A stretch of DNA of 64,000 bases, taken from Bin87 sp965203195 (GTDB lineage Bacteria > Chloroflexota > Dehalococcoidia > Lucifugimonadales > UBA3495). The translations under genes were made by a program, and so were the position numbers. How positions within the stretch are numbered: the stretch's first letter is position 1; every line of letters begins with the position of its first letter. Positions 19,016-26,565 of the stretch are shown piece by piece. Location: positions 1,674,001 to 1,738,000 of the forward strand of contig OZ241860.1 of the NCBI GenBank assembly GCA_965203195.1. The letters are read 5' to 3'. A model generated the notes under the pieces. It saw only the letters and a program-made list of their open reading frames with translations, was not told the origin of the DNA and searched no databases.

Positions 19016-19891
19016 ATGCGCGCTATTGAATACCAAGCCCCGACATCCTTGAGCGAGGCCGTGGCCATAATGGCGGCCCACGGCGACCGGGCCAGCCCCC
19101 TGGCCGGCGGCACGGACATTCTGGTGCAGCTGCGCGGCGGCCGCCGGAATGCCGACGTGCTGCTGGATACGAAAAAGATCCCCCAGCTGAACGGCATCAA
19201 GCTGGACGACAACGGGTTGCAGCTGGGCGCCGCCGTGCCCTGCTACCGGATTTACCAGGACGCCGCCGTAGCCGCCGCTTACCCCGGCCTGATTGACGCC
19301 GCCGGTCTCATCGGCAGCATTCAGATCCAGGGGCGGGCGTCTATTGGCGGGAACCTGTGCAACGCCGCGCCTTCGGGGGACGCCATCCCGCCGGTGATTA
19401 CCCTGGGCGGCGAGGCGCACATCAACGGCCCCAACGGGTGGCGCACGCTGCCCGCGGCGGATTTCTGCACCGGCCCCGGGCGCAACGCGCTGGAACCGGG
19501 CGAACTGCTGGTAGCGATTCAGCTGCCGGCGCCGGCGGCCAACTCCGGCACCGCCTACCTGCGGTTTATCCCGCGCAACGAAATGGACATCGCGGTGGCC
19601 GGCGTTTCGTCCACGGTGACGCTGGACGACTCCGGGCGGAACATTGTGTCGGCGCGCATCGCGCTGGCCTCGGTGGGGCCGACGCCCATTCTGGCCACGG
19701 CGGCGGGCGAGAGTCTGGCGGGCCAGGCGGTGTCCGAGGAAGCCATCGCCGAAGCGGGCCGCCTGGCCAGCGCGGCGGCAACGCCCATCACCGATATGCG
19801 CGGCACCATTCGCCAGCGGCATCATCTGGTGGATGTGCTGACCCGCCGCACTCTGAACATCGCTATCCGGCGCGCCCGAGGGGAGGAATAA
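19016..19891 (+). CDS. xanthine dehydrogenase family FAD-binding subunit
   Basis: 291 aa with AGGAGG 5 bases before the ATG. The FAD-binding PCMH fold shows PLAGGTDILVQLRGG near residue 27 and the second flavin motif IGSIQIQGRASIGGNLCNAAPSGD, split near residues 102-124. It passes electrons between the 2Fe-2S clusters and NAD or another acceptor in a three-subunit molybdenum hydroxylase. It begins the operon behind a strong promoter and is followed 2 bases after its stop by the 2Fe-2S subunit. The substrate cannot be read from this subunit. Confidence 0.88.
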   Translation: MRAIEYQAPTSLSEAVAIMAAHGDRASPLAGGTDILVQLRGGRRNADVLLDTKKIPQLNGIKLDDNGLQLGAAVPCYRIYQDAAVAAAYPGLIDAAGLIGSIQIQGRASIGGNLCNAAPSGDAIPPVITLGGEAHINGPNGWRTLPAADFCTGPGRNALEPGELLVAIQLPAPAANSGTAYLRFIPRNEMDIAVAGVSSTVTLDDSGRNIVSARIALASVGPTPILATAAGESLAGQAVSEEAIAEAGRLASAAATPITDMRGTIRQRHHLVDVLTRRTLNIAIRRARGEE

Positions 19892-19893
19892 CA

Positions 19894-20370
19894 ATGCCCG
19901 GACTGGTCCATGTAACCACTACCATTAACGGCAACCAGGCGGATTTCCTCTGCGAACCCCGCCAGAGTCTGCTGGAATGCCTGCGCGATGTCGTGGGCAT
20001 GACCGGCTCCAAAGAGGGTTGCAACGACGGCAACTGCGGGGCCTGCACCGTCAGCCTGGACGGGCGCATCGTGTGCTCCTGCCTGGTGCTGGGCGTGGAG
20101 GCCCAGGGGGCGGAGGTCAACACCATTGAGGGGGTGGCTTCCGCGGATGGCCTGCATCCCATACAGCAGGCGTTTTTGGAGAACGCCGCCTTGCAGTGCG
20201 GCATCTGCACGCCCGGTTTCATCGTAGCGGCCAAAGCGCTGCTGGAAGCGGAACCGGAGGCCGATGAGGCGCGGGTGCGGCACTGGCTGGCGGGCAACCT
20301 GTGCCGTTGCACGGGGTACGACAAGATCGTGCGGGCCGTGCTGGACGCCGGGGAGCGGATGCGGGCGTAA
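19894..20370 (+). CDS. xanthine dehydrogenase family 2Fe-2S subunit
   Basis: 158 aa from the ATG at 19894, with GGGAGG inside the end of the previous gene. It has the two 2Fe-2S domains of the family: plant-ferredoxin type CNDGNCGACTVSLDG with a later CSC, and the helical domain CGICTPGF with CRCTGYDKI. It links the molybdopterin site to the FAD subunit. It is co-transcribed with the FAD subunit. The molybdenum subunit, normally adjacent, is 2.4 kb away on the same strand. Confidence 0.9.
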   Translation: MPGLVHVTTTINGNQADFLCEPRQSLLECLRDVVGMTGSKEGCNDGNCGACTVSLDGRIVCSCLVLGVEAQGAEVNTIEGVASADGLHPIQQAFLENAALQCGICTPGFIVAAKALLEAEPEADEARVRHWLAGNLCRCTGYDKIVRAVLDAGERMRA

Positions 20371-20402
20371 GAGCCGGTTTCATCGCAGGTCACACCCCAG
20401 AA

Positions 20403-20433
20403 CATAGGGGTAACCATTGTGGTTGCCCCTATG
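20403..20433 (+). other. strong hairpin between the 2Fe-2S gene and the DUF429-like gene
   Basis: Arms CATAGGGGTAACCA (20403-20416) and TGGTTGCCCCTATG (20420-20433) pair over 14 positions with one G-U, around a TTG loop. No U-run follows, so it is more likely an insertion boundary, RNA stability element or attenuator than a simple terminator. Confidence 0.5.
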
Positions 20434-20454
20434 CAATACAAAGGAGGAATGACA

Positions 20455-21342
20455 ATGCCGGAGCACTATCTGGGGATTGATGTTGGACATTCCGAGGACA
20501 ATCCTACAACCGGATTGTGTCTCATCACTTTGGAGCATGGCCATTTCCGGTGGCACTGTCGCAACACCAAAAGTCAAAAAGCCCGGCGGCTGGCAGACCT
20601 GAGGGATCTCATTCCGAAAGGCACCGCCATATCTGCTGTCGGGATCGACGGCCCCCTCACTACGGACTTTCAGCTGATCAATCGTTACCGGGCTGCCGAC
20701 GCCTTTCTGAGCAGGGGAGCTTTCCAGAAGCGTTGCAAACCTGGCCCCGTCGATGTCCCACGTGGCCAGCTACTTCACTACCATGCCACCGAGTTGGCGA
20801 AATTGGTGCTGGAGTTGAATGAAGAGGGCTATCTCCACGTTGAGGATGCCGGTCATCCTGACCGTATCCACCAGACGCGCGTTGTGGAGGCTTTCCCCAA
20901 CGCCTTCTTGGGCGTTCTGCTCGAAGGTGCTCGCTGTGATCAGATCTGTGATCAGCTCAAAGGCACCGGGCAAGATAAAAAGTCCGACGAGTTCTGGAAG
21001 GAGGCCGTCGGCAAACATTTGCTACACGACCTCATCGGACACTTGGTTCCCCAAATCGGCTTGGGCAAACTTGATATCAACGACCATGACCACCGTGCTG
21101 CATTTGTATGTGCGCTCGCGGGTCTGTGCGTAGCCAAGAACAGGTACGTTTCAGTCGGGGACCCGGTGGACGGCAACATTTGCCTGCCACCCTTCAAGAT
21201 GTGGGGAGTCGAGCTCGGAGACCGCTGGGGCGAGGCTGCGTTGCGAAAAAACTTGCCTTCACTCAAGGCAGGTAAAAACTTGGCAAAATACCCACACCAC
21301 GGCAACGCCGTAGTGTTTTCCAACGGCGCGGTTTGGCCCTAA
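20455..21342 (+). CDS. DUF429-like RNase H-fold protein
   Basis: 295 aa. I choose the ATG at 20455 because AAGGAGG (20441-20447) is 7 bases upstream; the ATG at 20449 is too close to it. The YLGIDVGHSEDN start and the AVGIDGPL strand resemble the DUF429 family, predicted to have an RNase H-like fold and often called putative nucleases. Later residues include VVEAFPNAFLG and DHDHRAAFVCALAGL, the latter matching the acidic C-terminal part of the fold. Codon and base usage are visibly less GC-rich than the flanking subunit genes, so it looks like an insertion into that operon. Confidence 0.6.
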   Translation: MPEHYLGIDVGHSEDNPTTGLCLITLEHGHFRWHCRNTKSQKARRLADLRDLIPKGTAISAVGIDGPLTTDFQLINRYRAADAFLSRGAFQKRCKPGPVDVPRGQLLHYHATELAKLVLELNEEGYLHVEDAGHPDRIHQTRVVEAFPNAFLGVLLEGARCDQICDQLKGTGQDKKSDEFWKEAVGKHLLHDLIGHLVPQIGLGKLDINDHDHRAAFVCALAGLCVAKNRYVSVGDPVDGNICLPPFKMWGVELGDRWGEAALRKNLPSLKAGKNLAKYPHHGNAVVFSNGAVWP

Positions 21343-21354
21343 TAGTCGTGAACG

Positions 21355-22000
21355 GGCGACGATTTGGGCCAATCGCATAGGCAACTCCGGCAGCAGCAAC
21401 GGCAATGGTCGGTGCGGGACACTCTGAGAGGCATTCGCCGTTGCGCCGTCATTCCCCGGCCTGCGGCGGAGTTGGGGGTTAGCCGGCTTCGTCGGGGGCC
21501 GGTTCGGTGAAGGGTTCGCCTTTGGCGAGGGCGGAGTCGCGGCGGTTGAGCCAGTGGCGCCATTCCTTGTTGGTGGCGCTGGCGGTAGCGGCGATAGCAT
21601 CGGCGTTGCCTTCGGAGATCATTTTGTCCATGCCGGGTTTGATCCACTTGCGGGCGATGATTTGGAATAGCATAAGCAAGCTCCGGCAGCAGCAACGGCA
21701 ATGGTTGGTGCAGGTCGCCTGGAGGGACATTCGCCGTTGCGCCGTCATTCCCCGGCCGGCGGCTGAGCTGGGGGTTGGCCGGCTTCGTCGGGGGCCGGTT
21801 CGGTGAAGGGTTCGCCTTTGGCAAGGGCGGCGTCGCGGCGGTTAAGCCAGTGGCGCCATTCCTTGTTGCTGGCGCTGGCGGTAGCAGCGGCAGTAGCGGC
21901 AGTGGCCGTGGCGATGGCATCGGCGTTGCCTTCGGCAATCATTTTGTCCATGCCGGGCTTGATCCACTTGCGGGCGATGATTTGGGCCAGGGTCATAATC
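21355..22000. repeat. tandem duplication of the 3' end of a membrane-protein gene
   Basis: The motif GGGCGATGATTTGG recurs at about 21355 (GGGCGACGATTTGG), 21653 and 21972, giving units of roughly 298 and 319 bases. The segments starting at 21385 and 21681 share the same CTCCGGCAGCAGCAACGGCA opening and the same closing GCCGGCTTCGTCGGGGGCC. Copies diverge by scattered substitutions and by length of an Ala/Thr-coding stretch. The rightmost copy is the true end of the gene at 21745-22356. Confidence 0.75.
21479..21673 (-). pseudogene. truncated duplicate of the C-terminus of the adjacent membrane protein
   Basis: A 64-codon frame starting MLFQIIARKWIKPGMDKM and ending EPAPDEAG. It is nearly identical to the C-terminal part of the protein at 21745-22356 but lacks its membrane segments. 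It arose by the tandem duplication here. No ribosome site was seen, so expression is doubtful. Confidence 0.6.
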
Positions 22001-22356
22001 AGCCTCCCCGTGCTGGTGATGATGGGGGTCAGTATCATAGCAAGGACCGCCAGCCCGATGGCAATAGCGGCGAACCTGGCCAGGACGATGTAGGCGGCGC
22101 CGTCTCCCCGGTGTGGCGGCAGGGTGAGCCGTTGCAACAGGGCCGGCGGTTCGGGCGCGAACTGCGACCAGGACAGGGCCGCCCCGGCGCCAATCCAGAT
22201 CAGGTACAGGAGCGGAAAGAAAATCCGGGCGTCCCGCCGGCGGATGCTCCAGGCGTCAGAGCGTTCTCCTTCATCGGGCTGGTACAGGATGCCGGCGACG
22301 GCGACAAGCGTTGCGACCAGAACGGCGCCGGCTTTGATGATAATGTAGCGAGTCAC
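21745..22356 (-). CDS. membrane protein of unknown function
   Basis: 203 aa with a GTG start and GGGAG 5 bases upstream. Three hydrophobic segments lie near residues 5-22, 45-62 and 88-112, followed by IIARKWIKPGMDKM and a soluble tail rich in Ala and Thr, ending with Pro-rich repeats. No family is recognised. It is transcribed against the surrounding molybdenum hydroxylase genes. Its 3' end has been copied at least once downstream. Confidence 0.6.
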   Translation of the reverse strand: MTRYIIIKAGAVLVATLVAVAGILYQPDEGERSDAWSIRRRDARIFFPLLYLIWIGAGAALSWSQFAPEPPALLQRLTLPPHRGDGAAYIVLARFAAIAIGLAVLAMILTPIITSTGRLIMTLAQIIARKWIKPGMDKMIAEGNADAIATATAATAAATASASNKEWRHWLNRRDAALAKGEPFTEPAPDEAGQPPAQPPAGE

Positions 22357-22469
22357 AGGAACTCCCGTCGGTCGGACGGCCGGCGGCGATTGTTACAGGC
22401 TCCAATTCTACGGGTTACGGACGACATCGGCAACGGCAGGGCATCGGCAACGGCAGGGCATCGGCAACC

Positions 22470-22629
22470 AGGGCTATCGCATATGGAGCGATTCGCTTGA
22501 TATGGGCTTGGTTTTAGCGGACAGCCACGACCGAATTCGTAATTCGGCTACGAATGCAGCCGCAATGCGGCTTCTGGAATCCGGTATATCGGCAAGACAG
22601 CCAGAGCAAAATCCATATGCGATAGCCCT
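22470..22629. mobile_element. 160-bp element with perfect 17-bp terminal inverted repeats (MITE-like)
   Basis: The ends AGGGCTATCGCATATGG (22470-22486) and CCATATGCGATAGCCCT (22613-22629) are exact reverse complements. The interior has a small palindrome ATTCGTA/TACGAAT. On both sides the sequence is made of GCATCGGCAACGG-type units (about 22430-22469 and from 22630), as if the element sits inside a short tandem repeat. No transposase is encoded. No clean target duplication could be defined. Confidence 0.5.
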
Positions 22630-22785
22630 GCATCGGCAACGGCCGGCCCTAGCCGGGCGGTTCCCTTTCCGATACACTTACGCGGCGGCGGCCGGCGCGC
22701 TTCGCCCCGGCGGCCGCCCGTTTTTTGCCGGCTTTAACCGCCCGCCCGCCCCACGCCCAGATCACGATTGCGAGGTGAACCCAAG

Positions 22786-25065
22786 ATGACCACCACATCC
22801 AATCAAGTGCTTTCCGAAGTGGAGTACGCCGTAGTCGGCAAGCGTCCCGTCCGGCCCGACGGGGTGGACAAGGTTACGGGCCGCGCCCAGTACGGCGCCG
22901 ACCTGAACCTGACCGGCCTGCTGCACGGGCGCGTCCTGCGCAGCCCCCACGCCCACGCGCGCATCCGTTCCATTGACACCGGACAGGCGGCGGCGCTGCC
23001 CGGCGTCCGCGCCGTGGTCACCGCCGCCGACCTGCCCTTTGCGTCCCTGAGCAAGGCGGAGCTGGGCAGCGACTACAACCGCTTCAAGTTTCTCAGCGAC
23101 AATTTCCTGGCCAGCGACAAGGTCCTGTACCGGGGTCACGCCGTGGCCGCCGTGGCCGCCGACAACGCGCATATCGCCGAGGCGGCTTTGGCGTTGATTG
23201 CCGTGGACTACGAAGTGCTGGAACCCGTCATCGACGTGCGCGCCGCAATGCAAGCCGACGCGCCGCTGCTGCACGACGACCTGCTGCGCACCTCCGCAAT
23301 GGGCGAGATGTCCGCAAAGCCCAGCAATGTGGCCGCCCACATGAAGTTTGAGAAGGGCGACACCGCCGCCGGCTTCGCCCAGGCCGATGTCATCGTGGAG
23401 CGGGAGTTCACCACGGCCTCGGTGCATCAGGGCTACATTGAACCCCACAACGCTACCGCCCACTGGCGCGCCGACGGGCAGATCAACATCTGGTGCAGCA
23501 CCCAGGGCGCCTTTGTGGTGCGTGCCAACACCGCCGACGCGCTGCGGGTGGATGTGTCCAATGTGCGGGTTACGCCAATGGAGATTGGCGGCGGGTTCGG
23601 CGGCAAGGTGACCTTCTACCTGGAGCCGGTGGCGGCGCTGCTGTCGCGCCAGGCCGGCGCGCCCGTGAAAATCCTGATGAGCCGCACGGAGGTTTTCGAG
23701 GGCAGCGGCCCGGCGCCGGGCAGCTGGATGCGCGTCAAGATGGGCGCCAACCGGGCCGGCAAAATCACCGCCGCCGAAATTGAACTGGCCTTTGAGGCGG
23801 GCGCCTACCCCGGTTCGCCGGTAATGCAGGGCGCCACCTGCGCTTTCGCCTGCTACGACCTGCCCAACGGGAGCGTTGCGGGCTACGATGTGGTGGTCAA
23901 CAAGCCCAAGACCGCCGCCTACCGCGCCCCCGGTTCGCCCCAGGCCGCCTTTGGCGTGGAGCAGGTGGTGGACGAACTGTGCCAGCGGCTGGGCGCCGAC
24001 CCGGTGGAGTTCCGGCTGAACAACGCCGCCGCGGAAGGCTCCCGCAAGGTGGAGGGGCCGGTGTTCCAGAAAATCGGGCTGGTGGAATGCCTGGAGGCGG
24101 CGCGCAATCACGAACACTATCAGACGCCGCTGTCCGGCGCCAATGTCGGGCGGGGCGTGGCCGCCGGTTTCTGGATGAACCGGGGCTTCCACTCCAGCGT
24201 CAATATGACGGTGAATCCCGACGGCACAGTGAACCTGATTGAAGGCTCCGTTGACATTGGCGGCAGCCGGGCGTCCATTGCCCAGCAGGCGGCGGAAACG
24301 CTGGGCATCGCCTATGAGGACATCAAGCCGCAGGTGGTGGACACCGATTCCATCGGCTATACGATGGTCACCGGCGGCAGCCGCACTACTTTTGCCACCG
24401 GCTGGGCGGCGATTCTGGCCGCCGAGGATGTGAAATCGCAGATGGTGGCGCGGGCGGCGTCCATTTGGGATGTGCCGGCGGAGGATGTTGAGTATGACGG
24501 CGGCGTCATCCGGCACAAGTCGGCGGAACTGTCCTTCACCTTCCGCGACCTGGCCCGCCAGCTGTACACCACCGGCGGCGGCATCACCGGCACCGCCAGC
24601 CTGGACCCGACGGGCGAGGGGAACTCCTTCGGCGTGCATCTGGTGGATGTGGCCGTTGACCCGGACACGGGCAAGACCGAAATCCTGCGCTATACCGCCA
24701 TCCAGGACGCCGGCAAGGCGGTGCATCCCAGCTATGTGGAAGGGCAGATCCAGGGCGGCGCGGTGCAGGGCATCGGCTGGGCGCTGAACGAGGAATACTA
24801 CTTCGGCGACAACGGCCAGATGCTGAATTCCAGCTTCCTGGACTACCGGATGCCCACTTCGCTGGACTTGCCGATGATTGACACGGTGATTGTGGAAGTC
24901 GCCAACCCCGGCCATCCCTACGGCGTGCGGGGCGTGGGCGAAGTGCCCATTGTGCCGCCGCTGGCTGCCATCGCCAACGCGGTGGGCCAGGCCACGGGGC
25001 AGCGGCTGACGCAGTTGCCCATCACGCCGGGCAGCGTGCTGGAAGCGGGGTGGAACGGTAAGTAA
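22786..25065 (+). CDS. xanthine dehydrogenase family molybdopterin-binding subunit
   Basis: 759 aa from the ATG at 22786 with GAGGT upstream. This is the large catalytic subunit: an N-terminal domain from about residue 20 (VRPDGVDKVTGRAQYGAD), the GGGFGGK molybdopterin motif near 270, AAYRAPGSPQAAFG near 380, and the catalytic glutamate in GVRGVGEVP (Glu719). The AYRAPG form marks a xanthine/aldehyde/nicotinate-type hydroxylase; the CO dehydrogenase signature AYRCSFR is absent. It should assemble with the FAD and 2Fe-2S subunits upstream. The substrate is undetermined. Confidence 0.9.
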   Translation: MTTTSNQVLSEVEYAVVGKRPVRPDGVDKVTGRAQYGADLNLTGLLHGRVLRSPHAHARIRSIDTGQAAALPGVRAVVTAADLPFASLSKAELGSDYNRFKFLSDNFLASDKVLYRGHAVAAVAADNAHIAEAALALIAVDYEVLEPVIDVRAAMQADAPLLHDDLLRTSAMGEMSAKPSNVAAHMKFEKGDTAAGFAQADVIVEREFTTASVHQGYIEPHNATAHWRADGQINIWCSTQGAFVVRANTADALRVDVSNVRVTPMEIGGGFGGKVTFYLEPVAALLSRQAGAPVKILMSRTEVFEGSGPAPGSWMRVKMGANRAGKITAAEIELAFEAGAYPGSPVMQGATCAFACYDLPNGSVAGYDVVVNKPKTAAYRAPGSPQAAFGVEQVVDELCQRLGADPVEFRLNNAAAEGSRKVEGPVFQKIGLVECLEAARNHEHYQTPLSGANVGRGVAAGFWMNRGFHSSVNMTVNPDGTVNLIEGSVDIGGSRASIAQQAAETLGIAYEDIKPQVVDTDSIGYTMVTGGSRTTFATGWAAILAAEDVKSQMVARAASIWDVPAEDVEYDGGVIRHKSAELSFTFRDLARQLYTTGGGITGTASLDPTGEGNSFGVHLVDVAVDPDTGKTEILRYTAIQDAGKAVHPSYVEGQIQGGAVQGIGWALNEEYYFGDNGQMLNSSFLDYRMPTSLDLPMIDTVIVEVANPGHPYGVRGVGEVPIVPPLAAIANAVGQATGQRLTQLPITPGSVLEAGWNGK

Positions 25066-25083
25066 GCGACAGGGCGCAACGGA

Positions 25084-25132
25084 GTTTGGCGGCCGGCACT
25101 GGACTGTTATCGGGGCTGGCCGCCAAACTTTT
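25084..25132 (+). terminator. intrinsic terminator after the molybdenum subunit gene
   Basis: Perfect 11-bp stem GTTTGGCGGCC/GGCCGCCAAAC (25084-25094 with 25118-25128) followed directly by TTTT. The loop is 23 bases. Confidence 0.65.
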
Positions 25133-25167
25133 AGCTTGCGGAAAGCTGGTTGCAGGATGCGCCGCTG

Positions 25168-25944
25168 ATGGCAAAGTACCGACTTTACATTGACGAGGTT
25201 GGGGATACCGGCTTGAAGCTGGTCAACGACCCTGAACACCGGTTTTTGAGCCTTACCGGGGTGATTGCGGAGTCGGATTATGTCCGGCGGCGCATCCATC
25301 CCGAGCTGGAGGACATCAAGACGCGCTATTTTGATTCGCACCCGGATGAGCCGGTGGTTTTGCACCGCAAGGAACTGGTCAACGGGCTATGGCCGTTTCA
25401 GGCGCTGAAGGATGCGGATACCAGGGCGGCTTTTGACGATGCGTTGCTGGGCCTCATCGACGGCTGGGACTACCGGGTGATTACGGTATGCCTGGACAAG
25501 CGGGCGTTTGCGGCGGGCGGCTATGCTGCCAGCACTGACCCGTATCACTATTGCCTGGGCGCTATGGTAGAAACCTTCGGCGATTGGCTGCTTCACCGTG
25601 GCGCAAGGGGCGATGTGATGACAGAATCCAGAGGAAATAAAGAGGATAAGAAGCTCAAGATATACTTCCGCGGGCTGCTGGCAAGCGGTTTCTCATCCGT
25701 TGCGGCGGAACAATTGCAAAGTTTATTGACCAGCAGCGAGGTTAAAATAAACGCCAAAGAGAAAAACATCAGCGGTTTGCAACTTGCTGACCTGATAGCC
25801 CATCCGTCGCGCGGTGAGATTTTGGGTGAACGCGGACTGCCTGCCCGACCGTTGGCCACCTACGCCGTCCGCATTGTCGCAGCGCTGGCCGGGAAATACC
25901 ACCGCACCGCAGGGCAGCTGAACGGGAAACGCTTTCTGCCCTAA
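25168..25944 (+). CDS. DUF3800 domain protein
   Basis: 258 aa from the ATG at 25168 (MAKYRLYIDEVGD), with GCAGGA about 10 bases upstream. The opening YIDEVGDTG, with paired acidic residues, and the late GLQLADLIAHP motif are the hallmarks of DUF3800, a predicted RNase H-like fold often found near mobile elements and defence genes. Its biochemical role is not established. A strong terminator overlaps the stop codon. The last 35 codons and the terminator are duplicated in tandem downstream. The gene is less GC-rich in its 3' half. Confidence 0.75.
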   Translation: MAKYRLYIDEVGDTGLKLVNDPEHRFLSLTGVIAESDYVRRRIHPELEDIKTRYFDSHPDEPVVLHRKELVNGLWPFQALKDADTRAAFDDALLGLIDGWDYRVITVCLDKRAFAAGGYAASTDPYHYCLGAMVETFGDWLLHRGARGDVMTESRGNKEDKKLKIYFRGLLASGFSSVAAEQLQSLLTSSEVKINAKEKNISGLQLADLIAHPSRGEILGERGLPARPLATYAVRIVAALAGKYHRTAGQLNGKRFLP

Positions 25945-25973
25945 AAAAAGAGGCCCTTACGGGCCTCTTTTTT
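25943..25973 (+). terminator. bidirectional intrinsic terminator after the DUF3800 gene
   Basis: Stem GAGGCCC/GGGCCTC (25950-25956 with 25961-25967), loop TTAC, with seven As before and six Ts after. A near-copy with one mismatch in the stem follows the duplicated segment at 26223-26251. Confidence 0.9.
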
Positions 25974-26110
25974 CGGCGGCTATGCGATCCGCCCCCCTCC
26001 GCTAAACGGATTAAGGCTATAATAGTCGCCCCAACGCGTTTTGTCAACCCTTCGGGTTTCGCCGTTTCCCGCTGGCGACGCGTCATTGCATTCCCCGCAT
26101 TGGGATGAAT

Positions 26111-26223
26111 GCGGATTGCCTGGCCGGCCATTGGCTCCCTACGCCGCCCGCATTGTCGCGGCGCTGGCCGGCAAATACCACCACACCGCAGGGCAGCTGA
26201 CGAGGAAACGCTTTCGGCCATAA
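26111..26223 (+). pseudogene. duplicated C-terminal fragment of the DUF3800 gene
   Basis: In frame it reads RPLAPYAARIVAALAGKYHH and ends KRFRP, matching the last about 35 residues of the intact gene at 25168-25944. The catalytic part is absent, so it is a dead fragment left by the tandem duplication. Confidence 0.7.
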
Positions 26224-26565
26224 AAAAAGAGATCCTTGCGGACCTCTCTTTCCGGCGGCTATACGATCCGCCCACCTCCGCTAAACGGATTAAGGCTATA
26301 ATAGCCGCCCCGACGCGCCTTGTCAACCCTTCGGGTTGCGCCGTTTTCCGCTGGCGACGCGGCATTGCATTCCTGGCATTGGAGCGCCGCGCCGGCGCGA
26401 ACCAGCCATCATTATCATAATAAGGAAAGGCGGCCAGCCGGCCATCGCCGACGGCGCCCGGGCGCACACCGCGCCCCATTCCGATTTGGTATGATAGACA
26501 GACGATAGCGCCACACCCCGACCGGCCGCCGCGCCGGAGGGTTCGCCCCAAGGAGTATCCCCTTT

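Larger units (their letters stand above)
25832..26388. repeat. 279-bp tandem duplication (DUF3800 gene end plus terminator)
   Basis: Copy 1 runs from about 25832 to 26110 and copy 2 from 26111 to about 26388, offset by 279 bases. Each holds the DUF3800 C-terminus, the hairpin terminator, a stretch containing GGATTAAGGCTATAATAG, and GTCAACCCTTCGGGTT. Copy 2 differs at many single positions. Confidence 0.8.

Noticed and set aside
22786..25065. Carbon monoxide dehydrogenase large subunit
   Set aside because: The AYRCSFR active-site loop is absent; the loop reads AYRAPG, as in other hydroxylases of the family.
22762..25365. An 867-codon minus-strand frame opposite the molybdenum subunit
   Set aside because: Antisense shadow; composition is His/Gly/Arg-rich and has no recognisable domain. 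The same applies to 1715-3454, 18164-19894, 9471-11042 and 7457-8677.
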